Positions 1 through 12,204 of a stretch of DNA of 64,000 nucleotides are shown here, in pieces (position 1 is the first letter of the stretch; every line of letters starts with the position of its first letter). Where the stretch lies: the NCBI RefSeq assembly GCF_000471905.2, contig NW_006497672.1, positions 341,191-405,190 on the forward strand, in the 5' to 3' direction. A program made the position numbers and the translations under genes. The notes beneath the pieces were generated by a model that did not search any database, was not told the origin of the DNA, and saw only the letters and a list, made by a program, of their open reading frames with translations. The stretch comes from Amborella trichopoda (Eukaryota; Streptophyta; Magnoliopsida; Amborellales; Amborellaceae).

Positions 1-776
1 GTATTATTATATTATTTTATTACGTTCTACCTCATACCTGAGGTGTCGCGTTAAGCGTCTGCTTTCAACATACGAAAACCACGTCCGCTAAAGGATGTTG
101 CCAGCTGCAAGCAGCAACTGCAAAGGCTGCAAACAAAACCAGCAGCAAAAGTTTTAAACTAAGTAAAATTTTTTGAAAATAGTGATGATCCCCAAGGACC
201 ATCATACTCAAACAAACCATCACCTATTTAAAAGCATCTTTTCTCCCTTTTTTTTTTTTTTTGAAATTTTAGGATTGTTACAACAAGATCTGCACGATTG
301 TTTTTTGTTTCAAATTTTATTGTTGATGTTGGAAATTGATTTTAGAGCCATCATAGAGATTTCTGTGGCCGAAAGTGCTTTCTAGACGAAGATTTAAGGT
401 AAGGCGTTATTTAGTTTTCATTGATCATAAGCCTTATAAAAACTCTAGGCCCACTAGTACAAGTCGAGCTGTAGCCTTTTGCACCGTTCATTAATTTGGA
501 CGACTGAAATTTTTCACCCAACTCAATGGGTTAAATCGGGGCAGCTAAAGTGCTGACACTCCAAATTTTCTATCCCTCCCACTTTCTCCCTCTAGAAAAC
601 ATGTAGAGCAAAGCTTCATAGCTCATAGTTGAAGCTCAAGGAAGAACCCCCAAGCATTTGTGATAGCCTGTTATGTAGTGAGGAATGAAGATATGTTGGG
701 TTTATGTGGCCTTTAAAGGCATTATGAGTGTGTATTGAAATACTTTTGCTATAGTGAAACATAAACTCGGTGGGAG
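1..776 (+). other. Left-edge non-coding DNA, probably retroelement tail
   Basis: No gene is recognisable here. A TATTTAAAAG box lies near 227 and is followed by T-rich DNA, which resembles an LTR or plant promoter but has no partner copy in the window. The last ~170 bp end in a purine-rich stretch (763-776, AAACTCGGTGGGAG) directly before the TGTG start of the copia LTR at 777. A polypurine tract in that position is the usual mark of the 3' end of a copia interior. I infer that part of this stretch is the tail of a copia element. Its coding part is not recognisable. Confidence 0.4.
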
Positions 777-2753
777 TGTGATCCCTCGAGGATCATACTA
801 AGCACATGATGTTTGCTTATACCGGACTGTGCTTATAGATCTAGGTCAGTCGATTGGAAAACCCAAGGTACCTTGGCATAAAGAATTAACAGAAGAAGGT
901 TTTGAGTTAGCCTTTGATGAGGTCGGAGCTTATGCCTAGATAAGTGAGCCGAGGGACTGTGTGACCCTTGTATGTGATGGTACGCCTATTGAGTCGGGGG
1001 TCAAAACCTCATCTGTGTTTCATCACAAAGCATGCATATCGATAGATCGTTCGGAAAAGCCAGATATCCACCTTTAGGTGAAGTGTATGCATGTGCGAGA
1101 GATACCCCTATGTGTCATAGAGTTGTGGTTGCATTAGGTCATGATAACCTTAACTCGTCTCTAGGGGAGGACCTATAATCCACAGAATGGGATTGCAACC
1201 CCTTGATTCATTGACCTAACTTTGGTGATCCGCTAATGAGCCCCTGCTTGGACTGTAGGTCATGGGAAACATTGGACCGGTTTGATAAAGCTAGTGTGGT
1301 CTGTAGTCCACATTTGAAGGTGGAGTATCCCATAATTACAGATTGAATTCCTAAAACCATATGGATCATTTTCTCATCATATTAATTTAATTGTGTTCGT
1401 TTTATTATTGAAATGATTTTAGTTTTTATTATTTGAATTTTTATGAATCTCTCAATATTTTAATTATGATTTTTGGACTTATAAAAATACAGTTATTGAT
1501 CTTACAAAGTTGTAAAAATTCAAATATGTATTACTTCGATTTATTTAATTTTAAAACCTTTTATAAAATTCCATGAGGGCTCAAAGTGCACATGGGCCCA
1601 CCATGTGGAATGTGGGTGGGGGGGCTTACATGTGCCACATAGGGGTGGCACGCCCCACCTCTTTGGATTCTTTGTTTGCTTTGTGTTCAAGTCTTTAAGT
1701 TATGATAACTTTGTTTAGTGGCATTGGCCAAATCTTCGAAGGGAAATATTGACCATGGCTTTATTTATTTTATAGCAAGTTTGCTTTAAAGGGATATGGT
1801 CAATTTGAATAGATAGTAAATATTGACCTTATCTTATTTACATTTGGTAGTATTTATTTGCTTGATAATATTTGACATATCCTTATGCAATATGTGAGAT
1901 GGATCATGTAATTTTATGGAATAGATGGTTTTTATTTTATTTAAATATATTGATGGGAAAATGGTCTAAGGAAAGGGGGATAATGGTTTAAGCACCTTCC
2001 ATAATGTTGATGGCCCATCTATGGAATAGAAGGCTCAGATCTCTCAACCCACAAGTCACCTTGATCAACGGTCTAGATTCAATCTCATGACAGAGGCAAA
2101 CTATGGGAAAATCTTAAAAAACCCTAAACTTAAATATTCACTATAAATAGGGGTGCTCTTCCCCCATCTCTACACACAACCTCTCTCTCTCTCTCCCCTA
2201 ATCTCTCTCATCTCTCTCTCTTAGAGGGGCACACCCCACTCTCTCTCCTCCATATTTCTCTCACTAACTTTCTCTCTCCAAAACCCTAAGTACTACTCTC
2301 TCTCTCCTCTCTAGACTTAAGAAAAAACTAAGGGCTGAAAAAATTAGAGGGAAGCCTAAAGTTAATTTTTGGGGTTAAGGGTAAGTAGAGATTTTAAAGG
2401 TGGTTACATAGTTTGGCCAAAATCAGCTTTCTCGGTTCGAGATTGAAACTAGACCACAGATCCCGCGCCATTGGATATGGTGACTTGGTGTGGGGTGTAA
2501 AAAGCTCGGTTGAGGTAATCTCCGGCATCTTTTCTTTTATTGTTTGTTCTTTTATTTTATATTCTCATGCATAATATTAGGTTGTATGAATGGTATCAAG
2601 TAGTTGAGATTTATTTTTTTGATGTGTCATTTTTTTTTTTTTTAAATTTCTATTGTTTGTAATAAGACCATCTGTGAGTGATCTTGTTGCCAAAATTATA
2701 AGGGGGTGATTATTATTAAAAAAAAATTGTATTTCTCGGTAAAAGATCACACA
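777..2753 (+). repeat. Copia-type LTR, ~1.98 kb
   Basis: This LTR starts TGTGATCCC and ends CACACA, giving the TG...CA termini expected of LTRs. It is followed after one base by a tRNA-iMet primer-binding site (2755-2766) and then by copia gag. It carries a TATA box at 2142-2149 and a CT-rich leader after it. The low-complexity CT run at 2175-2310 matches the 5' untranslated part of many plant LTR transcripts. No second copy lies in the window, so age cannot be estimated from LTR divergence. The start is inferred from the preceding polypurine-like tract and could be off by some bases. Confidence 0.7.
2141..2150 (+). promoter_or_regulatory. TATA box of the copia LTR
   Basis: CTATAAATAG is a near-perfect plant TATA box. 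It sits ~600 bp before the LTR end and is followed about 30 bp later by CT-rich DNA where plant transcripts often begin. It would drive the copia RNA of the element that follows. Confidence 0.65.
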
Positions 2754-2754
2754 T

Positions 2755-2766
2755 TGGTATCAGAGC
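2755..2766 (+). promoter_or_regulatory. Primer-binding site for tRNA-iMet
   Basis: TGGTATCAGAGC is complementary to the 3' end of plant initiator methionine tRNA and is the standard primer site of plant copia elements. Its place one base after the LTR end fixes the LTR boundary. Confidence 0.9.
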
Positions 2767-2779
2767 TAGTTTTACTTGA

Positions 2780-3829
2780 TTGTCATTAGAAGTCTTTTCT
2801 TATTTTTGCTTGATAATAGAAATATATGGCTGCTCGTACCTTCATCTCGGGATCTTGAAAATTGAAAGGTTTGATGGGACCAATTTTTTCTCATGGAAAA
2901 GAAAAAACAAATTTGTGCTCTATGAGGAAAACTTGCATGAGGTACTTTTTGAGGACCGACCTCGTCGTCCAATTGACAACCCATCTCAAGTTATTAAAGA
3001 TGTGTACGCCAATTGGAAGAGGAATAATCTGAGATGCAAACACATTCTTTTATTTGCCATGACTAACTCATTTACTTCTGAGTATGAGTCAATCTATACT
3101 GCAAGTGAATAAACTTGAGAGAGAGTATGTTGAATCCTCTCTTATGAAGCAAATCATGGCTAGGAGGAGGTATAACGAATTAAAGATGACATAAGGTACT
3201 AAGTTTGCAGATCATATGCACAGGTTTCGTGTGCTAGTCAGAGAGCTAGAAGACACATGCATGAAACCTAGTGAACCTATGCAACTGATTCATCTTATGA
3301 ACTCACTTCCTAATTCATGGGCGACCTTCATATCTTTCATCTCAACAAGAAGGAAAACACCAAAATTGGAGGAACTCATCACTACAATCAAAGAAAAAGA
3401 GGAGAGGAAAAATTCAAAACAACTACTGACAACAACTCCAAGGGAAGCCATGCATATCGTAAAATCTCTACCTTTTTTTAAATTTAAGAAAGGAAAGGGA
3501 AGAAATAATTTTGGAAAGAAAAGATATTTCAAAAGGAGAGATTTTGACAATAAGGGAGCGAAGAGAGAGACTCGAACTTGCTTTATTTGCAAGAAGGTAG
3601 GCCACATAGCCAATAGTTGTCGGCTTAACAAATCTGGAGGGACCAACAAAGAATTGACATGTGTGGTTTTTGAGTCCTTGCTGATTGACCTCAAGGGAGC
3701 CTCTTGGTGTCTTGACTCGGGTGCTACGACACATGTCACAAACACCAAGGAAGGTTTCCATTCTTTCACTCCCATTGGGCCAGGACAACAATATATTTAC
3801 ATGAGAAGAAATCAGAAGACTAATGTTCC
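2780..3829 (+). pseudogene. Copia gag and start of protease (fossil)
   Basis: Readable pieces include an N-terminal gag motif (IERFDGTNFFSWKRK, around 2860-2910), a long UBN2-type gag body, a lysine-rich stretch, and a CCHC zinc knuckle (CFICKKVGHIANSC, ~3580-3620) that binds the element RNA. The aspartic protease active-site motif follows (WCLDSGATTHV, ~3703-3735). Integrase, reverse transcriptase and RNase H are not present: copia sequence stops where the gypsy LTR begins at 3830. The element is broken, with a few breaks in the visible part. The order gag-protease directly after LTR and iMet site supports Ty1-copia. Confidence 0.8.
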
Positions 3830-3972
3830 TGCCTAGAACCCTACAGAAACCTTGTTTTGACCTAGATTTCTGTAAATGCCCTGTTTTACCAAAAACCTTA
3901 TGAAAAATAGTAAAAAACATGACCCAAATTTTTTTTTTGGTAGCTTCATAAGAGGTTGAAGAACACACCTGA

Positions 3973-4009
<37 letters not shown>

Positions 4010-4721
4010 TTTTGACACTTTTTGACTTAGGCTGGATTGGGCAACACGGCCAGTGTTGCCTTGATCTGTGACCCTCAAAATTTGTTTTTTTGGATGGGGA
4101 TGCGTTTGTTATGTGAGTATATCCTCCCCAGCGGATGTTGAGCCCTATAAAGCCACTTTTCATGGCCATTTGGGGGGAGACACAGATTTGGATAGAGATT
4201 AGAAACCCTAGAGAGCTGCAGAAGATAGAAATCTTAGAGAAAAAATTAGAGAGAAAACCTTAACCTAACGTAAGCTTAAGAACCCTAGTTCTAAGCCATT
4301 TCCAGGTCACAACCACCCTATTTAATCAAGACTTGCTGGCTGACATCTGGATGAAAGAGGTAAAGAGGACCGGTTCTGATACGGGGAAGCCCTCAAGGGC
4401 TCGGGAGCCCCGAGCCATCTGGCCCGGTTTAGTATCATTTATCTCTCTTTCTTTTACTTTTTGCCACTACTTTCATTTTATTTTGGCCTTATGTGGATCA
4501 ATTTGTGTTAAAAATGGTATTTTGTATTGTCTTGGATCATACTGGCGCTGCCACAGATCTGAGAGTAAATCTGCTCGTTTTCGGGTAGATCTGGCCTCAG
4601 ATATGAATTCGATTTGTCTCGCTTTCTTTACCACTTTATTTTCTTGTATTTTCACAAGTTTAAGGTGACAGATCCGAGAGATCTTCACCATATAGATCTG
4701 TCAGATTTTCCATCATAAACA
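3830..4721 (+). repeat. Left gypsy LTR, part shared with 12205-13072
   Basis: It begins TGCCTAGAACCC and matches 12205-13072 along almost its whole length, apart from a long A-run at 3975-4004. By eye the copies differ at roughly one base in ten to fifteen. LTR-like sequence probably continues beyond 4721 towards 5.5-5.9 kb, because no clear primer site follows at once; a weak candidate resembling the Tat primer site (ACCGGACTGGGAA) lies near 5787. It contains a TATA box at 4146 and AACCCTA-rich leader sequence. Confidence 0.65.
4146..4152 (+). promoter_or_regulatory. TATA box of left gypsy LTR
   Basis: TATAAAG lies in a block conserved between both LTR copies (CCCTATAAAGCCACTTTT; the second copy is at 12502-12508). 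It precedes AACCCTAGAGA-rich sequence typical of plant 5' leaders. Confidence 0.55.
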
Positions 4722-6130
4722 GTTTGGTAGGGCATTTTGAGCTTGATCCAAATGCAAAAATACAATTTTTATTCATTGTTTTTCACTGTTTTCAGTCACA
4801 AAAAGTCCCAAAAGTTGGCAGTAACCAGGATCCAGGGTTTTGGTGCTGCGAACCTTTATTTTTCAGGGCGACACCAGCTGTGTTGCCCGGGCAACACCAC
4901 CAGTGCCGCCCAGATCCAGGGCGACACTCCCCATGTCGCCCAAATTCAAAAGTTTCAGAATCTTCTGAAACTTTCATATCTTCTCTAGGGTATCTTTTGT
5001 GATTGTTCACAAACTTTCAGAGAAAAATAAATTTTTTAAAAATACCAAAAAAATATTTTATTGTTCCGTTTAAGTTGTTTTACTTTACTCCATTTTAATT
5101 TATTTCATCATAAATATATTTTTTTCCTACTTCTTCCAAGTTTAAAGTAGGCTTATTTCATCAATTTTGAAGAGAAAAACATATAAAAATAATAATTTTT
5201 TTGGCGACACTAGTAGTGTTGCCCACTCTACAAGGGTGACACCACGTGGGTTGCCCAATTGAAAAGGTACCAAAAATATTTTGGGACCCCACATGCCTGT
5301 TCCAAAGCCTTTTGGCTCCATATTGGCCAAGTTTTGGCTTAAAATAATTTTTTTTAAAATATAAATTTTTTTTTTTGCTTCAGATAGGTCTTTGTTGTTT
5401 CTGACTTTCTGATTTTATTTTATTTTGTTAATTTTTTTTACCATGCTTAGTTTAATTGTGTTTCATCAAATTTAAAAAGACAAAAAAAAAATAAAAAAAA
5501 TACATTGAGGGTTGCTTGCACCTCCCTGAACCATGTCCCATTCGAGTCACCTGGACTCGATTCAAACTCGACGTAGCACGGACTGTGCCTGCTTGCATTT
5601 TTCTGACTTTACCTTCTTAGGGTCGTTTACCCCTCCATCTATACTGTGTTTCGAGCAAGTTTTGTCTTAAAGCACGTATCGCTAAGCGCGATCAGTGTCG
5701 GGCGCTCACTTATTTCCTTTCTTGTTTGTGTGCATTGTGTGCTACTTTATTTTGATTGCGTGCTTCTTTACACACTCCAGTACACACCGGACTGGGAATA
5801 CCTAAGAAACCAGCAAACAAATATTTCGAAAACCCCCAAAATCCGTGTTAACGGCATGAGGGGAACTTAGCTTTGAGAGTCGAGGCGGTTGAGATTTGCA
5901 TAACTTTAACTGTGAGTGCCCCTCTGTAATCCTTTACCTCAAAGGAACTCCATGTATAGTAGGACCTGGTGAACATCCTATAACAGGAAGCCAGGACCTA
6001 TGCAGGGATCTATATCAGCCTAGCTGCATTTCAGTAGTTAGAAACCCACTCTCAAGCCAAGCCTACCTGAAATACTAGTCTAGGTCAAACATTTTTGTGT
6101 GTTTGCTTGCTCTTTTTGTTGATTAATATT
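4722..6130 (+). other. Probable rest of LTR and leader
   Basis: There is no coding sequence I can recognise. The stretch alternates GC-rich segments (4860-4940, repeated GGCAACACC/GGGCGACAC words, echoed at 5200-5250) with T-rich DNA. The words GTTGCCC and GCGACAC recur in both the 4.0-kb and 5.2-kb parts, suggesting an old internal duplication inside the LTR. Confidence 0.4.
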
Positions 6131-6169
6131 AGATCCCGAACCCGCTTTTGGTCCGAGCTAAACCCTCTA

Positions 6170-6610
6170 GGTCCAAGTCCAGGCTTGTACCGCAGCTTAG
6201 CCCAGGTTTGAACCTAAGCCCCCTCTTGGTTCGAGTCGAAGGCTCGTTCCTAGCTAATCTTTGATCCATTCTAGGTCCATACCTGGTCTGATCATCAAAA
6301 TTCTCTGGGTCCAAGTTCAGGCTTATACCCAGCCTAGCCCAGGTCCTAACCAGGTTCACACCCAGGTCCGAACCTAGGCCCTCCTTTTGGTCCTAGCCAA
6401 GGGCTCGTACCTAAACCAACCTTGATCCAGTCTGGTTCCACACCCTGTCAGATTATCACGACCCTCTTGGTCCATGCCCAGGCTTGCATCCAGCTCAGTC
6501 CAGGTCCTAACCAGGCTCACACCCAGGTTCGAACCTAGACCCACTCGTGGTCCGAGCCGAGACTCATACACATCTAGTCTAGATCTTAGTCTAGGTTCTA
6601 GCATAGATCC
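6170..6610 (+). repeat. Tandem repeat, ~140-160 bp unit, 3 copies
   Basis: Three diverged units start at 6170, 6308 and 6469, each opening with GGTCCA..CCAGGCTTG and containing AGCCCAGGTCCTAACCAGG-like and GAACCTAGGCCC-like words. A partial unit precedes them. The array sits between the LTR and gag, a place where Tat/Ogre-type elements often carry long repetitive leaders. Confidence 0.75.
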
Positions 6611-6891
6611 AAGCATAGAGTTGCCTCTAGAGCTAGACTAGGCTTACCCTAGTTTAGGGTCTAAACCAAAACCTACTTTTGCTCCGAGCCCACCTTGAAA
6701 ATTTGGTTGTCAGATTTCATCCAGTCTAGTCCTACCCTAGATCTTATTTAGGGTTTTGCCCCCAGAGTCAGCCTAGGTCTACCATGAGGCGTCGAGTCTT
6801 GCTTTGAAATGTCAAACAAAGCACTTACTCATAGATCTCACCAAGTCTAGGAATCCTGACACAGGATCATAACAGAGCAAGGTCCAACCCT

Positions 6892-9800
6892 ATGGCCCCT
6901 GCTCAGTTTAGATCTAAAGAACCTAGTCAGTCCGAGAGGCATTGTCACAGTGCACTCTCACAAATCATCCATAACACTCGTGTCAGTGAGCTGACTCTCG
7001 ACTCGCATGGAACCAAACCTAGCCAATTAAGCCGCCTTCAAGGCCACCCTTTAGAAGTCACGAGCCAACAGGTTGGTAACGTTCGTAACACCTTGAATAG
7101 TCAAGGAAATAGGCTGGGGCCAATCCTCCAAGACATAGGGTTTATTCTCAAATCCAGTCGGTACAACAAGAATAAGGCCCCGACCCAAATCTCTGAGTCA
7201 GCCGATCTCAGCCATATGAACCCCGATGGTCAATTAACAGCCCAACATTCCAGTCTTGGTAATCAGCCAATTAGTGAGCGAGTGGGTTCATATATGATTA
7301 GGAAAAGTCTACCCAAGCAACCCATTACTAGTGACGATCAAGTTTTTGACCTAACTCGATATAAAGACAATCCTAAAGTGTATGCTTACTTTCAAGATCT
7401 GCTGAATAGAGGGTACACCATCCAGCGTACCCATTCAAGGAATGTCAGGTCAGAAGCTCAAGCCATAGGCCAAGTCCAACATTTTAGCTCAAACCAGGAT
7501 AATCCTAGGGCTGTTAGCCTACCAATCCACCCCACTACTAGCCAGGGGTCTAGTTCTAATCATCACTCGAGCCCAAGACTACCTAGAGGGCAGACTTCCC
7601 TTGGTAGTAGTTATGGCATTCCTTCACTCTTTTAGCCCAGTGCTGGGGTAAGAGAATACCCTAAACTTAGAGATTGATCATCCAACCAAGGTCAGGGTCA
7701 AGTAGACCTAGCCACCCAAGGTCAGAGGTCTAGTCGCCATAGCAGCTTGAGTCGTCTATCCCAGTTAAGTGGTGATCCTATCTTGCAGGCCTCCTTACAT
7801 GGCCAAGCTGTGTAACCTCCGAGTAATGGATATGCTCTAATCCAATTCGACTTGGGTGAGTCTACAAGCTGACAATCGATACATAGTTCAACACATTCCT
7901 CAGGCTCAGTCCTTGGGGCAACCTACTAACAGCCGATTCATATGAGTCACATACCACAAAATCAGGTTCAATAGACCATACAACCGAGCTAGCTCACAAC
8001 TACAACGACGATTCAATTCGCTGGTATAAAACACCTTCAAGACTCTTTAGAGAAAATGGAAATATGGGATTTCTCAACTCTTAAATATTATGTATAAGAA
8101 ATTCTAGGAAACTTAGAAGATCTACCAGTGGGGTTTGTGATGCCATAGTTCAGAAACATATTTTCAAGGAAAGGGGATCTTAAGGCACACATCAACGCCT
8201 ACTTACTGATAGTCCACACAGTGCAAGACCGCGAGACCGACCCAACTAACTTAATGTCATGTTCTCGCATAGCTTAAAAGAATAACCCTTGATGTGGCAC
8301 CGAAGATTCATGAAGGAGGACCCTCAAGCAACTCCTGACGAAATGTTCAAGCAATTTTCTTCCCGCTATAGCGGAAGAAGGTCAAGACGCCTTTTGTGAG
8401 TTAACTTCCACCAAACAGAAGTCGGGCGAGTCTCTTTCCCTGTTTATAACCAGATTCAGAGAGGCCGCTATGTGAGTCATTGAAACTCCACTCCCTGAAG
8501 CCACGAAGGTAAGCATAGCATTAGAGAACATGACTCCAGAATATGTCACGTTCTTCAGTGTGGCGGCAGTCCCTTACTCATTTGATGATATGCTTGAAAG
8601 AGTATCACGATATGAGCGAGCCAAGGAAGATAAAGCTACAGCCGAAAAACCCTCTCAAGAAGGGGACGTGAACATGATCAAGAAAAAAAACCCTTCTGCA
8701 AACCATTCACAGGGAAAAACTAACATTCATTCTACCACATGGAGAATATAAACTTCCACACCAAAGAAATTCACTCCCATTGATGAGCCTATGATCGCTG
8801 TCATGAAGAAGTTGCTTAAGGCAAGGCTCACAGAATTACCGACAGGAGCCAAGATTCCTCCTTTCTATGGAGGCGATACATCTCAATGGTGCAATTAACA
8901 TCAAAACTTTGCCCATAGCATAGAGGAATGTCAAGCTTTCAAACATAGAGTTTAGGACCTCATTGATAATGGCACGATAAGTGTCAGAAAGAAAGAGGCT
9001 GATGACATAGAAAAACCAAAAACTCTAGATGCTTCGATAAACTATTATGATGTCAAGCTGATTAACTCAGGAGAATCACAAGTTGTGTCCAAACCCGAAT
9101 AACATCCACAAAGAACTTGGAGCAAGAGAAAAAATCAACTGGAAAATCCGATAGATGAAGAACAAAACTAGCATAACCTTACCCAGGAGTTAATGACTAA
9201 GTAAACTCAAGATCAAAGCAGTGATGATGACCTTAGCTCCAATCCCATAACCGAAGAAGGGCGAGAAGAAAGGGATATCGCATATGGGATTTCACTCCAA
9301 GATACACTCCCAAAAGTGGCACAAGAAATTCTCATCATCAAGTGTCACACTAGGGCATATGAACCCTTCAACCAGTACTTTCAAGTTAATACAATAAATG
9401 GTTCATACGTGTGTGGCATCGAATCAAACTCGCAAGAGCAATATGAACTCGAGCATAAGCTCAACCAAGGTTTTTAAGCTATGGATTCCCAAGTCCATAA
9501 TGACAAGAAAAACATTAATTCTAAGACAATAACTCATGAGGGGGCAAATGAACAAGTGCTAAAAGGAAGCCATTCACCTCAAAACCTTGACGACCCACTT
9601 AAGTGGGATCAATATGATGAGGATGATGTTTCAAAAATTGATGTGATCCAGATCAACGAGAAGGGATCATCTTCCAAACAAGGGGTCAATGCCTCAAAGT
9701 TTCCCATTATGCTTCCAAATAAGGGGCCAACACCTCAAATATAAAAAAAGGTCGAACATTCACCAGACTTCCTCGCTAACCCACCTACATGGGATAAGGA

Positions 9801-10137
9801 GCCAAGCTTAAAAGATTTAACTGAGTCACCTCTCGAGGTGAATCCAGTTATAGATGATGGAGAAGCAAAGAGCCAAAATTTGATTATTCCCAAAGATTTG
9901 GCATCTTCACTAGAGTTGGTAGAGCTCGAACCTTTAAAAATTCTAAGGGGCCCACCTCGGCCACCGTCGCAAGAGTTCTGGAATGATCCTCCAATCTGGG
10001 ATCAAGAATTGGATATTGAAAATCCGACCATGTTACCTACTCAAGAGGTATGCTCTTTAAAAGTCATTAACGACATGGGTACAACTCCGATAACCAGAGC
10101 ATCACCATATCAAGAGAATTCATCATGTGAAGAATAA
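6892..10137 (+). pseudogene. Tat/Ogre-like gag remnants (fossil)
   Basis: The first open stretch (6892-7635) is polar and rich in Ser, Gln and His, like the variable N-terminus of Tat gag. A capsid-like part follows near 8390-8640, with SGESLSLFITRFREAA resembling the gag core motif and FDDMLERVSRYERAKE after it. A CxxH...HxxxC zinc-finger-like region with EECQAFKHRV and DLIDNGTI (~8885-8975) closely resembles the Tat/Ogre gag motif. Acidic, low-complexity coding pieces continue to 10137. The gene is broken at many points. No pol domain follows. Assignment to Tat rests on recalled family motifs, not on a search. Confidence 0.65.
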
Positions 10138-10525
10138 GTTCCCAACGAAACAGAAAGCCCTATAGGGGCAACCCTGTCAAAATATTTAATAGGGGCAAAC
10201 TCTCAGGAAGAGGATACAATAGGGGCAATTAATGAAACTAAAACCTTCTTCGTTGACTCCCAACATGCCGTAAGTCCATCTAATACCAACTTAATCGCTC
10301 TTCTGGTGCGAGAGTCTCACCTAAGCTCGAGACTGAGCAAGAGCCTACTATGGAGTTAACCTCTGAAAAGCAATTCGAAATTTGCAATGAAAAAGATTAC
10401 CGAATTGGAGGAGGGAAAGATGATCGAATTCTTACATGATCTTAAGGCGAAATGCTAAAAAAAATTACTCTTCTTCCTTCTCCTCTTCTTCATTTGTCAC
10501 TGTTTTCTTCTTCTTCAAAAAAAAG

Positions 10526-10720
10526 AATCCGTTGGGATGAAAATCCGAAAGGAACCCATGCGTTGGAAAAAAAGCAACCGGGCTGAACACCCGAAAGGGA
10601 CCCCCGGAGTGATTACAAAAAAAAAATATCCGCTGGGTTGAAAATTCGAAAGGAGGCCTTAGAAAAAAGGCTACCAGGTTGAACACCCGAAAGGGACCCT
10701 GGGGAGATGAAAAAGAAGAA
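10526..10720 (+). repeat. ~100-bp tandem duplication with CCCGAAAGGGAC motifs
   Basis: Two units (from about 10526 and 10626) each contain two copies of a short motif, TTGAA(A/C)A(T/C)CCGAAAGG. The motif looks like GGTTGAACACCCGAAAGGGACC and can form small stem-like pairings. The motif repeats inside each unit, so it appears four times in 200 bp. Confidence 0.7.
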
Positions 10721-11226
10721 GTTATCTCCTTTCTTCTACTCTCCAAAGTCTTTTCTCTCTAAACATCTTCTCTTCCTCCCCCCTAAGTCAAAGTGGTGTT
10801 AAAAGAAAATCAATAAGCACTAGCCTGACGGAACACTGTTAAGGACCTAGATCATCTGAAACTTCGAAAGGTAAGTGGTGGAGGAACGAAATCGAAAATC
10901 CAAAGAGATTCTGAACACCTAGGGGCAGTATCCTATATTTTCAAGACTTTGTTTTGCTCGAAACTCCCAAAAACTCTATTTGAATTGCAATACAAGAGCT
11001 GAGGTTGGAAGATAAAGAAATATTTGATGATTCCTCATCCCGAAGATTCAAACAAGGACCCGATACGCTCACATAGTACCAAAGGGGTCCACAAATGGTT
11101 AAATTGTAAGACCTACATTAAAAGAAAATAATCCCCCAACAGGGACAACAAAAATAAATAAATAAATAATAAAAAAGACAATGCTCCTCGATAACATGAG
11201 CCTAAACTGCCAACCAAAGTCCAATC

Positions 11227-11358
11227 TAGGGCACAACCACCATGTTCAATGAAAACGTCTAGCCCCGTATGACGCAAAAGGTCGGGTATGTTCAGGGCAC
11301 AACCACCCTGTTCAACGAAAAAAGTCTATCCCCATATGACGTAAAAGGGTCAGGTGTA
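11227..11358 (+). repeat. 66-bp tandem duplication
   Basis: Two adjacent copies (11227-11292, 11293-11358) share GGGCACAACCACC, TGTTCAA, TCTA.CCCC.TATGACG and AAAGG.TC.GGT in order, with a few substitutions. Confidence 0.8.
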
Positions 11359-12003
11359 TTCCGTTTATTCTCATAGAGGGCTCTATGGTTGCAGGAGTTA
11401 AAACTGCTAACCAACTTTGTTTTCTGAAATATCTTTCCCTTTTCAAAATTTTCACTATATGTCCGTGTTTTAAAAAACTTTAATTTCTTTGTTAAAATCA
11501 TAACCTGTCTATGCTCCGGGTTCTATTTCAAATCTCCCCCAACTTTCAAAATTTTTAAAATATCTTTAAAAACGAAGGAGCTTGGACACCCATATATGAT
11601 GATCACCGCGTTGCCACGATTACTGCATTGCTGGCTCGTCTCTCTCTACGAAACTAATTAGACAAATCTCTTCTTATAGAAAGCCTTTTCCTACAGATAG
11701 CCTTAGGAAACCCTAAGGAGATCAAATAAGATGCTAGGGTTAAATATTCTTGAAACTACAAACCCCTGAAGTTAAATGGCATGGCCAGAAAATCCAACTC
11801 GAGTTTCAAGTTTGCCTAACTCACCGACATCTCACGTTGAAAACCCTAGGAGGAAAACTACTCGAGGTGGGTGAGCTCTGTGAGTGTAATGACTTGGAAG
11901 GATAGTTGGTGTGCGCCCTGACCACATGAATTCAGGATGAAATTTAAAATGTTTGCTTTGGCTTTGGCGTTTACCTGCCCATCAAAGGATAGGGAACGCC
12001 AAA

Positions 12004-12117
12004 NNNNNNNNNNNNNNNNNNNNNNNNNNNNNNNNNNNNNNNNNNNNNNNNNNNNNNNNNNNNNNNNNNNNNNNNNNNNNNNNNNNNNNNNNNNNNNNNN
12101 NNNNNNNNNNNNNNNNN
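12004..12117. other. Assembly gap (114 N)
   Basis: A run of unknown bases. Reading frames called across it are meaningless. Confidence 1.
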
Positions 12118-12204
12118 TTTTTGAACCTTTAGGATTACACTTAACCTAGTAAACCCAAATCCATAGTCCACACAACCTATCTTGTGACTCGGAACCAGTC
12201 TGCT

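Larger units (their letters stand above)
10140..12003 (+). other. 3' untranslated region of the gag-only element
   Basis: No protein domain is recognisable. It holds three spaced ATAGGGGCAA words (10161-10230), a ~100-bp tandem duplication at 10526-10720, and a 66-bp tandem duplication at 11227-11358. The rest is unremarkable non-coding DNA up to the gap at 12004. Confidence 0.5.
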
